Shown here piece by piece: positions 39,100 through 46,886 of a stretch of 64,000 bases of DNA; the first letter of the stretch is position 1, and every line of letters begins with the position of its first letter. The DNA is taken from the NCBI RefSeq assembly GCF_003729955.1, contig NZ_RJTX01000001.1, forward strand, positions 1,714,187-1,778,186, given 5' to 3'. This stretch comes from Chryseobacterium daecheongense (GTDB lineage: Bacteria > Bacteroidota > Bacteroidia > Flavobacteriales > Weeksellaceae). Under the pieces are notes generated by a model. It had not been told where the DNA came from. It searched no databases and saw nothing but the letters and a program-made list of their open reading frames with translations. Made by a program: the position numbers and the translations under genes.

Positions 39100-41667
39100 C
39101 TATTTCTTGATGAAATTTTCAGTTCTGGTTTTATTTTTTGTTTTTATCTCTAAAATATAAGCTCCGGATGGAATATTTCTAATATCAAGTTGTTTAACAT
39201 TCTTTTCAAAATTTATTATTTTTTGTCCAGAATTACTATAAACTGAAATTGATGTGATCTCATCATTTGTTTGTATATTAATAAAATCTCCAGCAGGATT
39301 AGGATAAATTTTAAATGATAAATCCGTTAAGCTTTCGTCTTTAAGGTTTTTGGCTTCTGCCTTATTCATTGTTTTGCTTAGAATTTCATTCTCTAGTGGT
39401 ATTAAATCTCTTTTAATTAATTTTAGCATTACCCCTTCTCCTGGTAAAAGTTCAGGAATAGTAATTGTTGTTGTATTGGTAACCGTATTAAATAATTTAG
39501 GTATTGTACCGAAGGAATTATTAGGAGAAATGTACGAGTCTACTCTTGGAGAAATATATGATCTAAAATATTGCCCTCCAAAACTTAATGTAGTAGAAAA
39601 TGCACTGGTCGTTATATCTTTATTTACAACCCAAATATAATATTCCGTATCTGTAGAAATTGCTCCGGCTTTTTGATATAATGATAAGAGGATATTATCG
39701 TTGTTCACATCTTTAATGACCCCGGTGTTATTTGAAGCAACCAGTTCATCGCTCCCAAACGGACGCCCTAGATTCATATAAGTATCACTTTTATGTAATG
39801 TAGCAATGTGCTCCGAAGTCATTATAACCGGACCTATAACTTCTTTTAAATATCTATTGACCTTCTGAACAGAGGAGTAAGTGGATGGATATTCATCAAT
39901 TCCATTTACATAGGACCAATACACTAAGCCTTTTGCTCCATAAGCAATTGCACTTGATGTAATAAATTTAAGCTTAGGCTCATAAGGTGCAGTAGTAAAG
40001 TTTCCAAATATTCCATTGTGAGATTGAACCACAAACCAAAAAGGCCTATTATTACCTAAGTTATCTTTAAATACTTTCATATTATAAAAAAAGTCTGTCT
40101 TAAAAGGTTCATTATTCTTTAAAGGATAGTGGTCAAAGGACACAAAGTCAGTTTCGTTGGCATTGATATATGTATTCAAATAATTTTCATATTCAGCGTC
40201 ATTCTGTGGCACGTCCCAGTATCTGGGAAATAGATTATAATAAAGTGGATTTTCTGGAAAATTCAGCTTAAAAAAGTCAGTCCATTTTTTAACATTATCA
40301 TAGTCAACGACTCGCGGTTCATCACCTAAAAAAATCCCCATGACTGCTTGATCTAAACCCGTAGGCAGATCATTCTTAAAACGGCTTAGCAATTCTTGTT
40401 TATATGCTGGCAATCCATCAGGATTCTGATAGCTTGCAATATTATATCCTGATAAAAAAACCTTCAAAGAACTTTTTTTGGCTAATTCTAAATAAGCATA
40501 TATTTTAGCATAATTATTACTACTAAACATAATATCGGGAGCTACCAAAAAGTCAACATATGCATCTTTAACTTTTTGAAACTTAATAAGGTCATTATAA
40601 TAATATGAAAGTGTAGGACCAAGTAAATAATTATAATCTGTATAATTTCCAAGAAGAAGATTATAATCCCAACCTCCTAAACCTGTTATAGACTCGTCTA
40701 CCAACCAACTCCCTGTAGAAAGTGATATTACACTCAGATCACTTTTATTATCATGATCATAATCAGCTGGAACTGGGTAATAATCTGCACCTCCATATTG
40801 ATCGTAAATTTGAATGAAATTACCGAACCCATCTCCAGCATAATCAATTTTCCACTTCTCTCCTTCTTTTACTGCTATATCTGCAAAACCATCTCCATCA
40901 TAATCTGCAGGTACAGGGATTGTATCAGCTAGCCAATTTGTAGATATTATTTCTTCCCAACCCCCAAATCCAGAATTTGGCGCACTAATAACAGCATAAT
41001 CAATAAGCCATTCTCCATTATCTCTTTTCACAGCAAGATCTGTAATACCATCATTATTGTAATCAGCAGGAACCGGACGTGCTTCATGTCCGCCATATTG
41101 AGTTAAGTCAATATCCCAAGATCCAAAGCCATTATATGCCAAATCAATTCGCCATTGTCCACTATCAGTTTTCACAGCTATATCCGTCATATCATCATCA
41201 TCATAATATCCGGGGACAGGTATTGCATCACTACCCCCATAATTAAAGTTAATAAGAGGCGCCCAACCTCCAAATCCATCGATCGCATAATCAATTAACC
41301 ATAATCCTGAATCCGTTTTTACTGCAAGATCCAATTTGCCATCCCCATCATAATCTCCAGGAACAGGTATTGCATCATCACCCCCATATTCAGGATAGCT
41401 TGCATCCCAAGAACCAAAGCCATTATTTGGACTATTAGGATTAGAGTCAGCATAATCGATAAGCCAATATCCTCCAGAAGTTTTCACACTCATGTCTGCG
41501 TAACCATCATTATTATAATCTGCCGGCACGGCTCTAAAATTGGCTTTCATAGACGGGGGAGCAAGTACTCCGATTTGAAAAGTATTTGTCTGACTAAACG
41601 ATATATTAAAAAATATAACGAATATTATTAGATAAAAACATTTAATTTGCAGATAAGTATTTCTCAT
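39100..41667 (-). CDS. T9SS surface protein: Asp-rich FG-GAP/VCBS-like repeats plus TIM-barrel-like domain
   Basis: 855 residues with a signal peptide (to about SFSQ). Residues about 45-340 hold six repeats of about 45-50 residues with a PVPADYDGDGxxDLAVK core, the calcium-loop type seen in VCBS/FG-GAP propellers, each followed by WLIDYA and GFGGW. Residues about 380-680 look like a glycoside-hydrolase TIM barrel (GIFLGDEPRVVD with a candidate catalytic Glu, FVSFDHYP, GLVYWSYV), then a small beta domain and a T9SS type A sorting domain (about 780-855). The substrate cannot be read. It is one of the inserted genes between nusG and rplK, and looks more AT-rich than its ribosomal neighbours. Confidence 0.78.
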   Translation of the reverse strand: MRNTYLQIKCFYLIIFVIFFNISFSQTNTFQIGVLAPPSMKANFRAVPADYNNDGYADMSVKTSGGYWLIDYADSNPNSPNNGFGSWDASYPEYGGDDAIPVPGDYDGDGKLDLAVKTDSGLWLIDYAIDGFGGWAPLINFNYGGSDAIPVPGYYDDDDMTDIAVKTDSGQWRIDLAYNGFGSWDIDLTQYGGHEARPVPADYNNDGITDLAVKRDNGEWLIDYAVISAPNSGFGGWEEIISTNWLADTIPVPADYDGDGFADIAVKEGEKWKIDYAGDGFGNFIQIYDQYGGADYYPVPADYDHDNKSDLSVISLSTGSWLVDESITGLGGWDYNLLLGNYTDYNYLLGPTLSYYYNDLIKFQKVKDAYVDFLVAPDIMFSSNNYAKIYAYLELAKKSSLKVFLSGYNIASYQNPDGLPAYKQELLSRFKNDLPTGLDQAVMGIFLGDEPRVVDYDNVKKWTDFFKLNFPENPLYYNLFPRYWDVPQNDAEYENYLNTYINANETDFVSFDHYPLKNNEPFKTDFFYNMKVFKDNLGNNRPFWFVVQSHNGIFGNFTTAPYEPKLKFITSSAIAYGAKGLVYWSYVNGIDEYPSTYSSVQKVNRYLKEVIGPVIMTSEHIATLHKSDTYMNLGRPFGSDELVASNNTGVIKDVNNDNILLSLYQKAGAISTDTEYYIWVVNKDITTSAFSTTLSFGGQYFRSYISPRVDSYISPNNSFGTIPKLFNTVTNTTTITIPELLPGEGVMLKLIKRDLIPLENEILSKTMNKAEAKNLKDESLTDLSFKIYPNPAGDFINIQTNDEITSISVYSNSGQKIINFEKNVKQLDIRNIPSGAYILEIKTKNKTRTENFIKK

Positions 41668-41772
41668 GGGTTAGAATTTATTTTAATATCTAATATAGCA
41701 ATAATGCATTTTAAATTAAAAAATAAATATATAATGACCATTTTTTATGAGTTTAGTATATCCATACTTGTT

Positions 41773-41840
41773 CTACCTGTATATAGCCCAGTACCATTGT
41801 GATCCGTACCGAAAATAAGTATAGAAAATTCAATTTCTTA
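41773..41840 (-). pseudogene. Decayed copy of the nusG 3' end
   Basis: Reading this stretch against the end of nusG, 41773-41799 matches 42883-42909 at 23 of 27 positions and 41807-41833 matches 42919-42945 at 23 of 27; the spacing is 7 instead of 9 bases, so the frame is lost. It corresponds to the last 20 or so codons of nusG (the SVLIFGRKTPMELSYMQ segment). It has no start and cannot make protein. It lies 75 bases past the stop of the QVGINT gene, so that gene is bracketed by nusG ends. Confidence 0.8.
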
Positions 41841-41857
41841 AAACCACATTTAAGAAT

Positions 41858-41890
41858 AAAAAAGAGAGTACAGTTTGTACTCTCTTTTTT
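41858..41890. terminator. Terminator after QVGINT-type gene
   Basis: A 14-base perfect stem (41858-41871 and 41877-41890) with loop AGTTT; A- and T-runs are part of the stem, so it can work in both directions. Confidence 0.9.
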
Positions 41891-41915
41891 AACATACGTT
41901 CTTTTTTATGACTTC

Positions 41916-42569
41916 TTAATAATCATTGTAGAATGCATAAGCCTGAAATGAAGATCCTGCAAAGGCACCACCTTGAACACAACTGGAAGCCGTTGCAAAA
42001 TCAAAACAGGTTCCTAATAACTCAATACTGTGTGTCCCGGCACCTAATAAAGTGATATAACTTCCAGTATTATAAAATATCCCGGTAATATTGGTTCCAG
42101 ATGCCGTATTATTAGTATAAGTATTTGTAGACCTTACTACATTCGTTCCATCTACATTCAGATGGGTTCTCAATATTTTTAATCTACCATCCGAAGGTGC
42201 CGAAGCCAATGTTACAGGTACTGAAAAATTAATAACCACAAATGCGGGTTTTGTTAAAGTAATGGACTGATTACTTATGCTTACAGGGGTAGGAGTTCCC
42301 GTACCACCTGCATTTACTGAAGGTAATGTGGTTAGATTAAATAATTGCACCATCTGCTGATTGAGATGGTTTTTTTTGACATAATCCACATTTCCATTCG
42401 CATCGGAAATCAAAACATTATCATACGAAACGTTTGAAGACTGATCAGTTTGTGTTCTTACTCTTAATGTTCCATTAACATCTATAGTTCTGGAAGGGGA
42501 TGTTGTGTTAATCCCTACCTGCGCATGAAGACATACGCTAAAAAGCGAAATAATAATAATTTTTCTCAT
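41916..42569 (-). CDS. Secreted QVGINT-type protein, function unknown
   Basis: 217 residues from MRKIIIISLF at 42569; the longer frame from 42611 has no sensible start. A short signal peptide ends at HAQ, and the mature protein begins QVGINTTSPSRTIDVNG, the same kind of N-terminus as the fibre protein at 32636-34183. The remaining 150 residues form a Ser/Thr/Asn-rich beta domain with a Cys pair (GTCFDFATASSC). No T9SS domain. It sits directly downstream of nusG's terminator and upstream of the nusG remnant. Confidence 0.75.
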   Translation of the reverse strand: MRKIIIISLFSVCLHAQVGINTTSPSRTIDVNGTLRVRTQTDQSSNVSYDNVLISDANGNVDYVKKNHLNQQMVQLFNLTTLPSVNAGGTGTPTPVSISNQSITLTKPAFVVINFSVPVTLASAPSDGRLKILRTHLNVDGTNVVRSTNTYTNNTASGTNITGIFYNTGSYITLLGAGTHSIELLGTCFDFATASSCVQGGAFAGSSFQAYAFYNDY

Positions 42570-42822
42570 AATTGTTTTTTGTTTTGGGTTAAAGTTAATA
42601 TAATATCCCAAATGACAAAAAAAAATTCGCTACCTAACGTAAGAAATAGGTAAATATTTTAAAAAATAAAAAAATAATACATCTAACTAAAAGATTTAAC
42701 TTTCAAAATATTTTTTATTGGTCAAAATCATTAAAATCAAACATATATTATGTCAAAAATAACATTATGTTCATTAGAAAGTAAGTTTCTTTTTGAAATT
42801 CCTAATAACAGGGGGAAATAAC

Positions 42823-42853
42823 AAAAAAAGACTGCTTGAAGCAGTCTTTTTTT
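42823..42853 (-). terminator. Terminator after nusG
   Basis: Thirteen-base perfect stem AAAAAAAGACTGC / GCAGTCTTTTTTT with loop TTGAA. Confidence 0.92.
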
Positions 42854-42871
42854 ATATTGTAAAAGTAAAGA

Positions 42872-43414
42872 TTAAATTTTCTCTACCTGCATATAGCTAA
42901 GTTCCATTGGAGTTTTTCTACCGAAGATCAGTACAGAAACTTCAATCTTCTTCTTATCTTCAAGGATTTTTTCTACTGTTCCGTTGAATCCGTTGAATGG
43001 TCCGTCAATTACTTTAACGTTTTCACCTACTACATAAGGGATTTCAACATCAGTAGCAAATTCTGAAAGCTCATCCATTCTTCCCAACATTCTGTTCACT
43101 TCAGATTTTCTCATTGGTACAGGATCACCACCTTTTGTTAAGCTCAAGAAAGAGATAACTCCAGGGATATTCTTGATAATATGAGGAATCTCACCCATCA
43201 GATCAGCTTCGATCATCAGGTAACCAGGATAATAAGGTCTTTCCTTAGGAACTTTTTTACCGTTTCTAAGTTGGATAACCTTTTCCATAGGAATAACCAC
43301 TTGAGTAACGTACTGCTCAAACCCTAAACGTTTGATTTCTGTCTCAATATAGTTTTTCACTTTATTTTCCTGTCCGCTGATTGCTTTCAGCACATACCAT
43401 TTCAATTCGCTCAT
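42872..43414 (-). CDS. nusG: Transcription termination/antitermination factor NusG
   Basis: 180 residues with the NGN domain (KWYVLKAISGQENKVK, PYYPGYLMIEADL) and a C-terminal KOW domain (VGENVKVIDGPFNGFNGTVEKI). It couples RNA polymerase to Rho or ribosomes. It follows secE by 17 bases in the tRNA-Trp-secE-nusG transcript. A decayed duplicate of its last codons lies 1.1 kb downstream. Confidence 0.97.
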   Translation of the reverse strand: MSELKWYVLKAISGQENKVKNYIETEIKRLGFEQYVTQVVIPMEKVIQLRNGKKVPKERPYYPGYLMIEADLMGEIPHIIKNIPGVISFLSLTKGGDPVPMRKSEVNRMLGRMDELSEFATDVEIPYVVGENVKVIDGPFNGFNGTVEKILEDKKKIEVSVLIFGRKTPMELSYMQVEKI

Positions 43415-43431
43415 TATGGGAAAATACTTTT

Positions 43432-43638
43432 TTAGTTGAACACGTTGATTAGCATTCCTATTATGTTGCTGATTGCTTTAGAAAACAATTCATCAACTCC
43501 AAAGGTAAATAACGCAAGGATAACAGTTGCAATGGTTACAACGATAGTAGATGACTGTAAATCGCTCCACTTTGGCCATTCAACTTTATGTCTGAATTCG
43601 TTATAAGAACCTTTTAAAAAATCGATAAATGAACTCAT
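43432..43638 (-). CDS. secE: Preprotein translocase subunit SecE
   Basis: 68 residues, the short single-span form. HKVEWPKWSDLQSSTIVVTIATVILALFTF shows the conserved amphipathic helix followed by the membrane segment. With SecY and SecG it forms the Sec channel. Between tRNA-Trp (12 bases upstream) and nusG. Confidence 0.95.
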   Translation of the reverse strand: MSSFIDFLKGSYNEFRHKVEWPKWSDLQSSTIVVTIATVILALFTFGVDELFSKAISNIIGMLINVFN

Positions 43639-43650
43639 AATTTATATTTG

Positions 43651-43721
43651 CACGGGCACAAGGATTCGAACCCTGATCAACGGTTTTGGAGACCGGTATC
43701 CTACCATTGGACGATGCCCGT
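43651..43721 (-). tRNA. trnW: tRNA-Trp (anticodon CCA)
   Basis: 71 bases; acceptor stem ACGGGCA/TGCCCGT is perfect, anticodon loop CTCCAAA, T arm CAGGG-TTCGAAT-CCTTG, discriminator G as expected for Trp. CCA is not encoded. Immediately upstream of secE. Confidence 0.96.
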
Positions 43722-43727
43722 AGATTA

Positions 43728-43759
43728 AAAAGTTCCGTAAGCTTCCTTACGGAACTTTT
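43728..43759 (-). terminator. Terminator between tuf and tRNA-Trp
   Basis: Stem AAAAGTTCCGTAAG (43728-43741), loop CTTC, CTTACGGAACTTTT (43746-43759). It reduces or ends read-through from tuf. Confidence 0.85.
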
Positions 43760-43774
43760 ATTTATACTAAATGA

Positions 43775-44962
43775 TTAGTCTAAGATTTCAGTAACCTGAC
43801 CAGCACCAACTGTTCTACCTCCTTCTCTGATCGCAAATCTAAGACCTACGTTAAGAGCGATTGGTTGTAACAATTCTACAGTGATTGTTAAGTTATCACC
43901 AGGCATTACCATTTCTACACCTTCTGGTAAGAAGATCTCACCTGTAACGTCAGTAGTTCTTACGTAGAACTGAGGACGGTATTTGTTGTGGAATGGAGTG
44001 TGACGTCCACCTTCTTCTTTAGAAAGGATATAAACCTCAGCTTTGAATTTTTTGTGTGGAGTTACAGATCCAGCTTTAGCGATTACCATACCTCTCTTGA
44101 TGTCAGTTTTTTCAATACCTCTCAACAATAGACCTACGTTATCACCAGCTTCACCTCTATCTAGGATTTTTCTAAACATCTCAACCCCAGTTACAGTAGA
44201 AGTTAACTTCTCATCACCCATACCTACGATGTCTACAGCATCACCAGTATTGATAACTCCAGCCTCGATTCTACCAGTTGCTACAGTACCTCTACCTGTA
44301 ATAGAGAATACGTCTTCGATTGGCATCAAGAATGGCTTATCCTGATCTCTTACTGGTTGCTCGATCCAAGTATCAACAGCATCCATTAATTCTTCTACAG
44401 TTTTAACCCACTTCTCATCTCCGTTAAGAGCACCAAGAGCAGATCCCTGGATTACTGGAGAGTTATCTCCATCATATTCGTAAGTAGATAATAAATCTCT
44501 AAGTTCAAGCTCAACAAGCTCTAATAATTCAGCATCATCCACCATATCCACTTTGTTCATGAAAACAACGATTCTTGGTACATTTACCTGACGGCAAAGT
44601 AGGATGTGCTCTCTAGTTTGAGGCATTGGTCCATCAGTTGCAGCACATACTAAGATAGCTCCATCCATCTGAGCAGCACCAGTTACCATGTTCTTTACAT
44701 AGTCGGCGTGACCTGGACAGTCAACGTGTGCATAGTGACGTTTTTCAGTTTCGTACTCAATGTGAGCTGTATTAATAGTGATACCTCTTTCTTTTTCTTC
44801 TGGAGCAGAGTCAATAGAAGAGAAGTCTTTTTTCTCAGCAAGACCCTTGTTAGCTAATACGCTACTGATTGCAGCAGTAAGAGTAGTTTTACCATGGTCA
44901 ACGTGACCAATAGTACCAATGTTCAAGTGTGGTTTGTTACGATTAAACGTTTCCTTTGCCAT
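43775..44962 (-). CDS. tuf: Elongation factor Tu
   Basis: 395 residues. GTPase motifs GHVDHGKTT (G1), RGITINTAH (G2), DCPGHADY (G3), NKVD (G4) and the SAL (GSALGAL) G5 are intact; domains II and III are complete. EF-Tu delivers aminoacyl-tRNA to the ribosome. In relatives it lies directly downstream of the tRNA Thr-Tyr-Gly-Thr cluster; here that cluster is 9.6 kb away. Confidence 0.98.
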   Translation of the reverse strand: MAKETFNRNKPHLNIGTIGHVDHGKTTLTAAISSVLANKGLAEKKDFSSIDSAPEEKERGITINTAHIEYETEKRHYAHVDCPGHADYVKNMVTGAAQMDGAILVCAATDGPMPQTREHILLCRQVNVPRIVVFMNKVDMVDDAELLELVELELRDLLSTYEYDGDNSPVIQGSALGALNGDEKWVKTVEELMDAVDTWIEQPVRDQDKPFLMPIEDVFSITGRGTVATGRIEAGVINTGDAVDIVGMGDEKLTSTVTGVEMFRKILDRGEAGDNVGLLLRGIEKTDIKRGMVIAKAGSVTPHKKFKAEVYILSKEEGGRHTPFHNKYRPQFYVRTTDVTGEIFLPEGVEMVMPGDNLTITVELLQPIALNVGLRFAIREGGRTVGAGQVTEILD

Positions 44963-45006
44963 GATTTAAAATTATTTATTTATTGTTTATTCAAAATTTC
45001 GGTTTG

Positions 45007-45063
45007 CAAATATAGCGATTTTTTAAATATGAAAACCTTTTTATTAAAAAAAGTTTTCATATT
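45007..45063. promoter_or_regulatory. tuf upstream region: -7 box and hairpin
   Basis: TATATTTG (45014-45007, minus strand) is a -7 element for tuf, about 45 bases before the start codon; no TTG sits at -33. An inverted repeat AATATGAAAAC/GTTTTCATATT (45026-45036, 45053-45063) covers that -33 area. The remaining 240 bases up to 45305 show nothing I can name. Confidence 0.45.
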
Positions 45064-45305
45064 CAAAATCCAAAGAATTACAAACTCATATTTCTCTGTA
45101 TTGAGATTGCAAATTTACACAAATTTCTCAATTGAAAAAATCCTAAAAAGGTATTTCCTAAAAAACTCTGCATTTTATATAAATTATCTGCTATTAGGAA
45201 TAAAGAAGACCTCTTTTTCTTATCCTATTCAGGAAAAAAGTTATTGTAAATCCAAGACAGATAAACTCTCGTATATTCTTTTAATCAACCTAAAAAATAA
45301 ACATT

Positions 45306-46805
45306 ATGAAAAAGTTTTTACGAGCCTTATTCGCAGTGATAATATTAGGAACTTCTTTATCCTGTGATGATTCAGAAGATGTCAACATGCCTGAAAATAC
45401 CATTCAGGGGCCAGATCTTGTGGTATATGGCGTTACACCCGCCAATGAGCTGGTTTCTTTCAATGCAAAAAAACCGGACATGTTCTTATCAAAAAGTGCT
45501 ATAACCGGAGTTGCTTCCGGAGAGCAAATTTTAAGTATCGATTTCAGACCTTCTACAGGCGAGCTCTATGCTTTGTCCAGTGCAAGCAAGTTATATGTCA
45601 TTAATACTTCTTCTTCATCAGCAAGAGCAATCGGAACCGCTGCATTTACACCTGCTTTATCAGGAGCCATTGCCTCTATTGATTTTAACCCAACTGTAGA
45701 CAGAATAAGATTAGTAAGCAATACAGGGCAAAACCTCCGTCTCCATCCTGAAACCGGAGCAACAGCCGCCACAGATATGGCTATTAATGGGTCGGGAACA
45801 CCTTCCATTACAGGTATTGCCTATACCAACAGTAAAGCAGGGGCATCTTCAACAATTTTGTATGATATTGATGTTGCTTCAGGAAAACTGTTCAAACAGG
45901 ATCCACCTAATAATGGAACTTTAGTGGAAGTAGGCAGCTTGGGGATTACCTTGAGCGGACAGGCAGCGTTTGACATTAATCCCAATAATAGTGTTGCTTT
46001 ATTAGGAGCAGGCAATAATTTATATTTAGTTGATATCAACAACGGAAAAGCCGGTCTTATAGGTTCACTTCAGGAGCCCATCCGAGATTTGGCAATTCCA
46101 ACAGAGCCCGTAGCTTACGCGGTGGATTCCTCCAATAATTTACAGATCTTTAATCCTGAAAACCCGAGCCCTATTTCGAAAGCTATTGCCGGGCTTCAGT
46201 CAGGAGAAAATATCCTTGGTATAGATTTCCGTCCTCTGAACGGGCAATTATATGCGCTGGGAAGCTCAAGCAGGCTTTACACCATCAATCTTGCTACCGG
46301 AGCGGCTACAGCAGTAAACACCACTCCATTCTCAACGATGCTTCAGGGAACTGATTTCGCCTTTGACTTCAACCCTACCGTTGACAGGATAAGAGTGGTA
46401 AGCAATACAGGGCAAAATCTACGCATCAATCCGAATGATGCCACCATTGTCGCTGTAGACGGAAATATTAACCCAGGTACTCCTGCCGTAAGTGCAGCTG
46501 CTTACACTAATAATTTTGCAGGAGCTACGGCAACGGTTTTATTTGTTATAGATCATAATAGTGATAAACTTTATCAACAAAACCCGCCTAATAATGGAAC
46601 TCTAACAGAAACAGGATCTTTAGGCATCGACATAAGCAGTGCCAATGGATTCGATATAGGTAGTAAAAGTCAGAAAGCTTATTTAATGGCAACTGTAAAT
46701 GGTACTACAAAAATATATACAGTAAATACCTCAACGGGAGCTGTAACATCTCTTTCCAATTTCCCTAATGCAGTAAAAGCTTTTTCCATAGGATTAGGAT
46801 TTTAG
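45306..46805 (+). CDS. DUF4394 lipoprotein with internal duplication
   Basis: 499 residues. Lipobox LGTSLSC puts the lipidated Cys at about 20. Two tandem DUF4394 halves (about 38-255 and 265-499) share SGExILxIDFRPxxGxLYAL, FNPTVDRIRxVSNTGQNLR and DPPNNGTL-type segments at equivalent places; the domain is beta-propeller-like and of unknown function. It faces away from tuf (343 bases from the tuf start) and is convergent with the efflux genes. Likely anchored in the outer membrane or exported to the surface. Confidence 0.88.
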   Translation: MKKFLRALFAVIILGTSLSCDDSEDVNMPENTIQGPDLVVYGVTPANELVSFNAKKPDMFLSKSAITGVASGEQILSIDFRPSTGELYALSSASKLYVINTSSSSARAIGTAAFTPALSGAIASIDFNPTVDRIRLVSNTGQNLRLHPETGATAATDMAINGSGTPSITGIAYTNSKAGASSTILYDIDVASGKLFKQDPPNNGTLVEVGSLGITLSGQAAFDINPNNSVALLGAGNNLYLVDINNGKAGLIGSLQEPIRDLAIPTEPVAYAVDSSNNLQIFNPENPSPISKAIAGLQSGENILGIDFRPLNGQLYALGSSSRLYTINLATGAATAVNTTPFSTMLQGTDFAFDFNPTVDRIRVVSNTGQNLRINPNDATIVAVDGNINPGTPAVSAAAYTNNFAGATATVLFVIDHNSDKLYQQNPPNNGTLTETGSLGIDISSANGFDIGSKSQKAYLMATVNGTTKIYTVNTSTGAVTSLSNFPNAVKAFSIGLGF

Positions 46806-46829
46806 CTCGTAATGCGATTTCAATAGGTA

Positions 46830-46859
46830 GAAGCCCGGGGCAAATAAGTTCCGGGCTTC
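46830..46859. terminator. Terminator between DUF4394 gene and efflux operon
   Basis: GAAGCCCGG (46830-46838) and CCGGGCTTC (46851-46859) form a 9-base stem with a 12-base loop between convergent genes. The T-run is weak. Confidence 0.7.
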
Positions 46860-46886
46860 ATTCATTAAAAATATTAAAAAAGATGA

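Noticed and set aside
44894..45367. 157-codon plus-strand frame upstream of the DUF4394 gene
   Set aside because: Overlaps the 5' end of tuf and the DUF4394 start; composition is that of AT-rich noncoding DNA.
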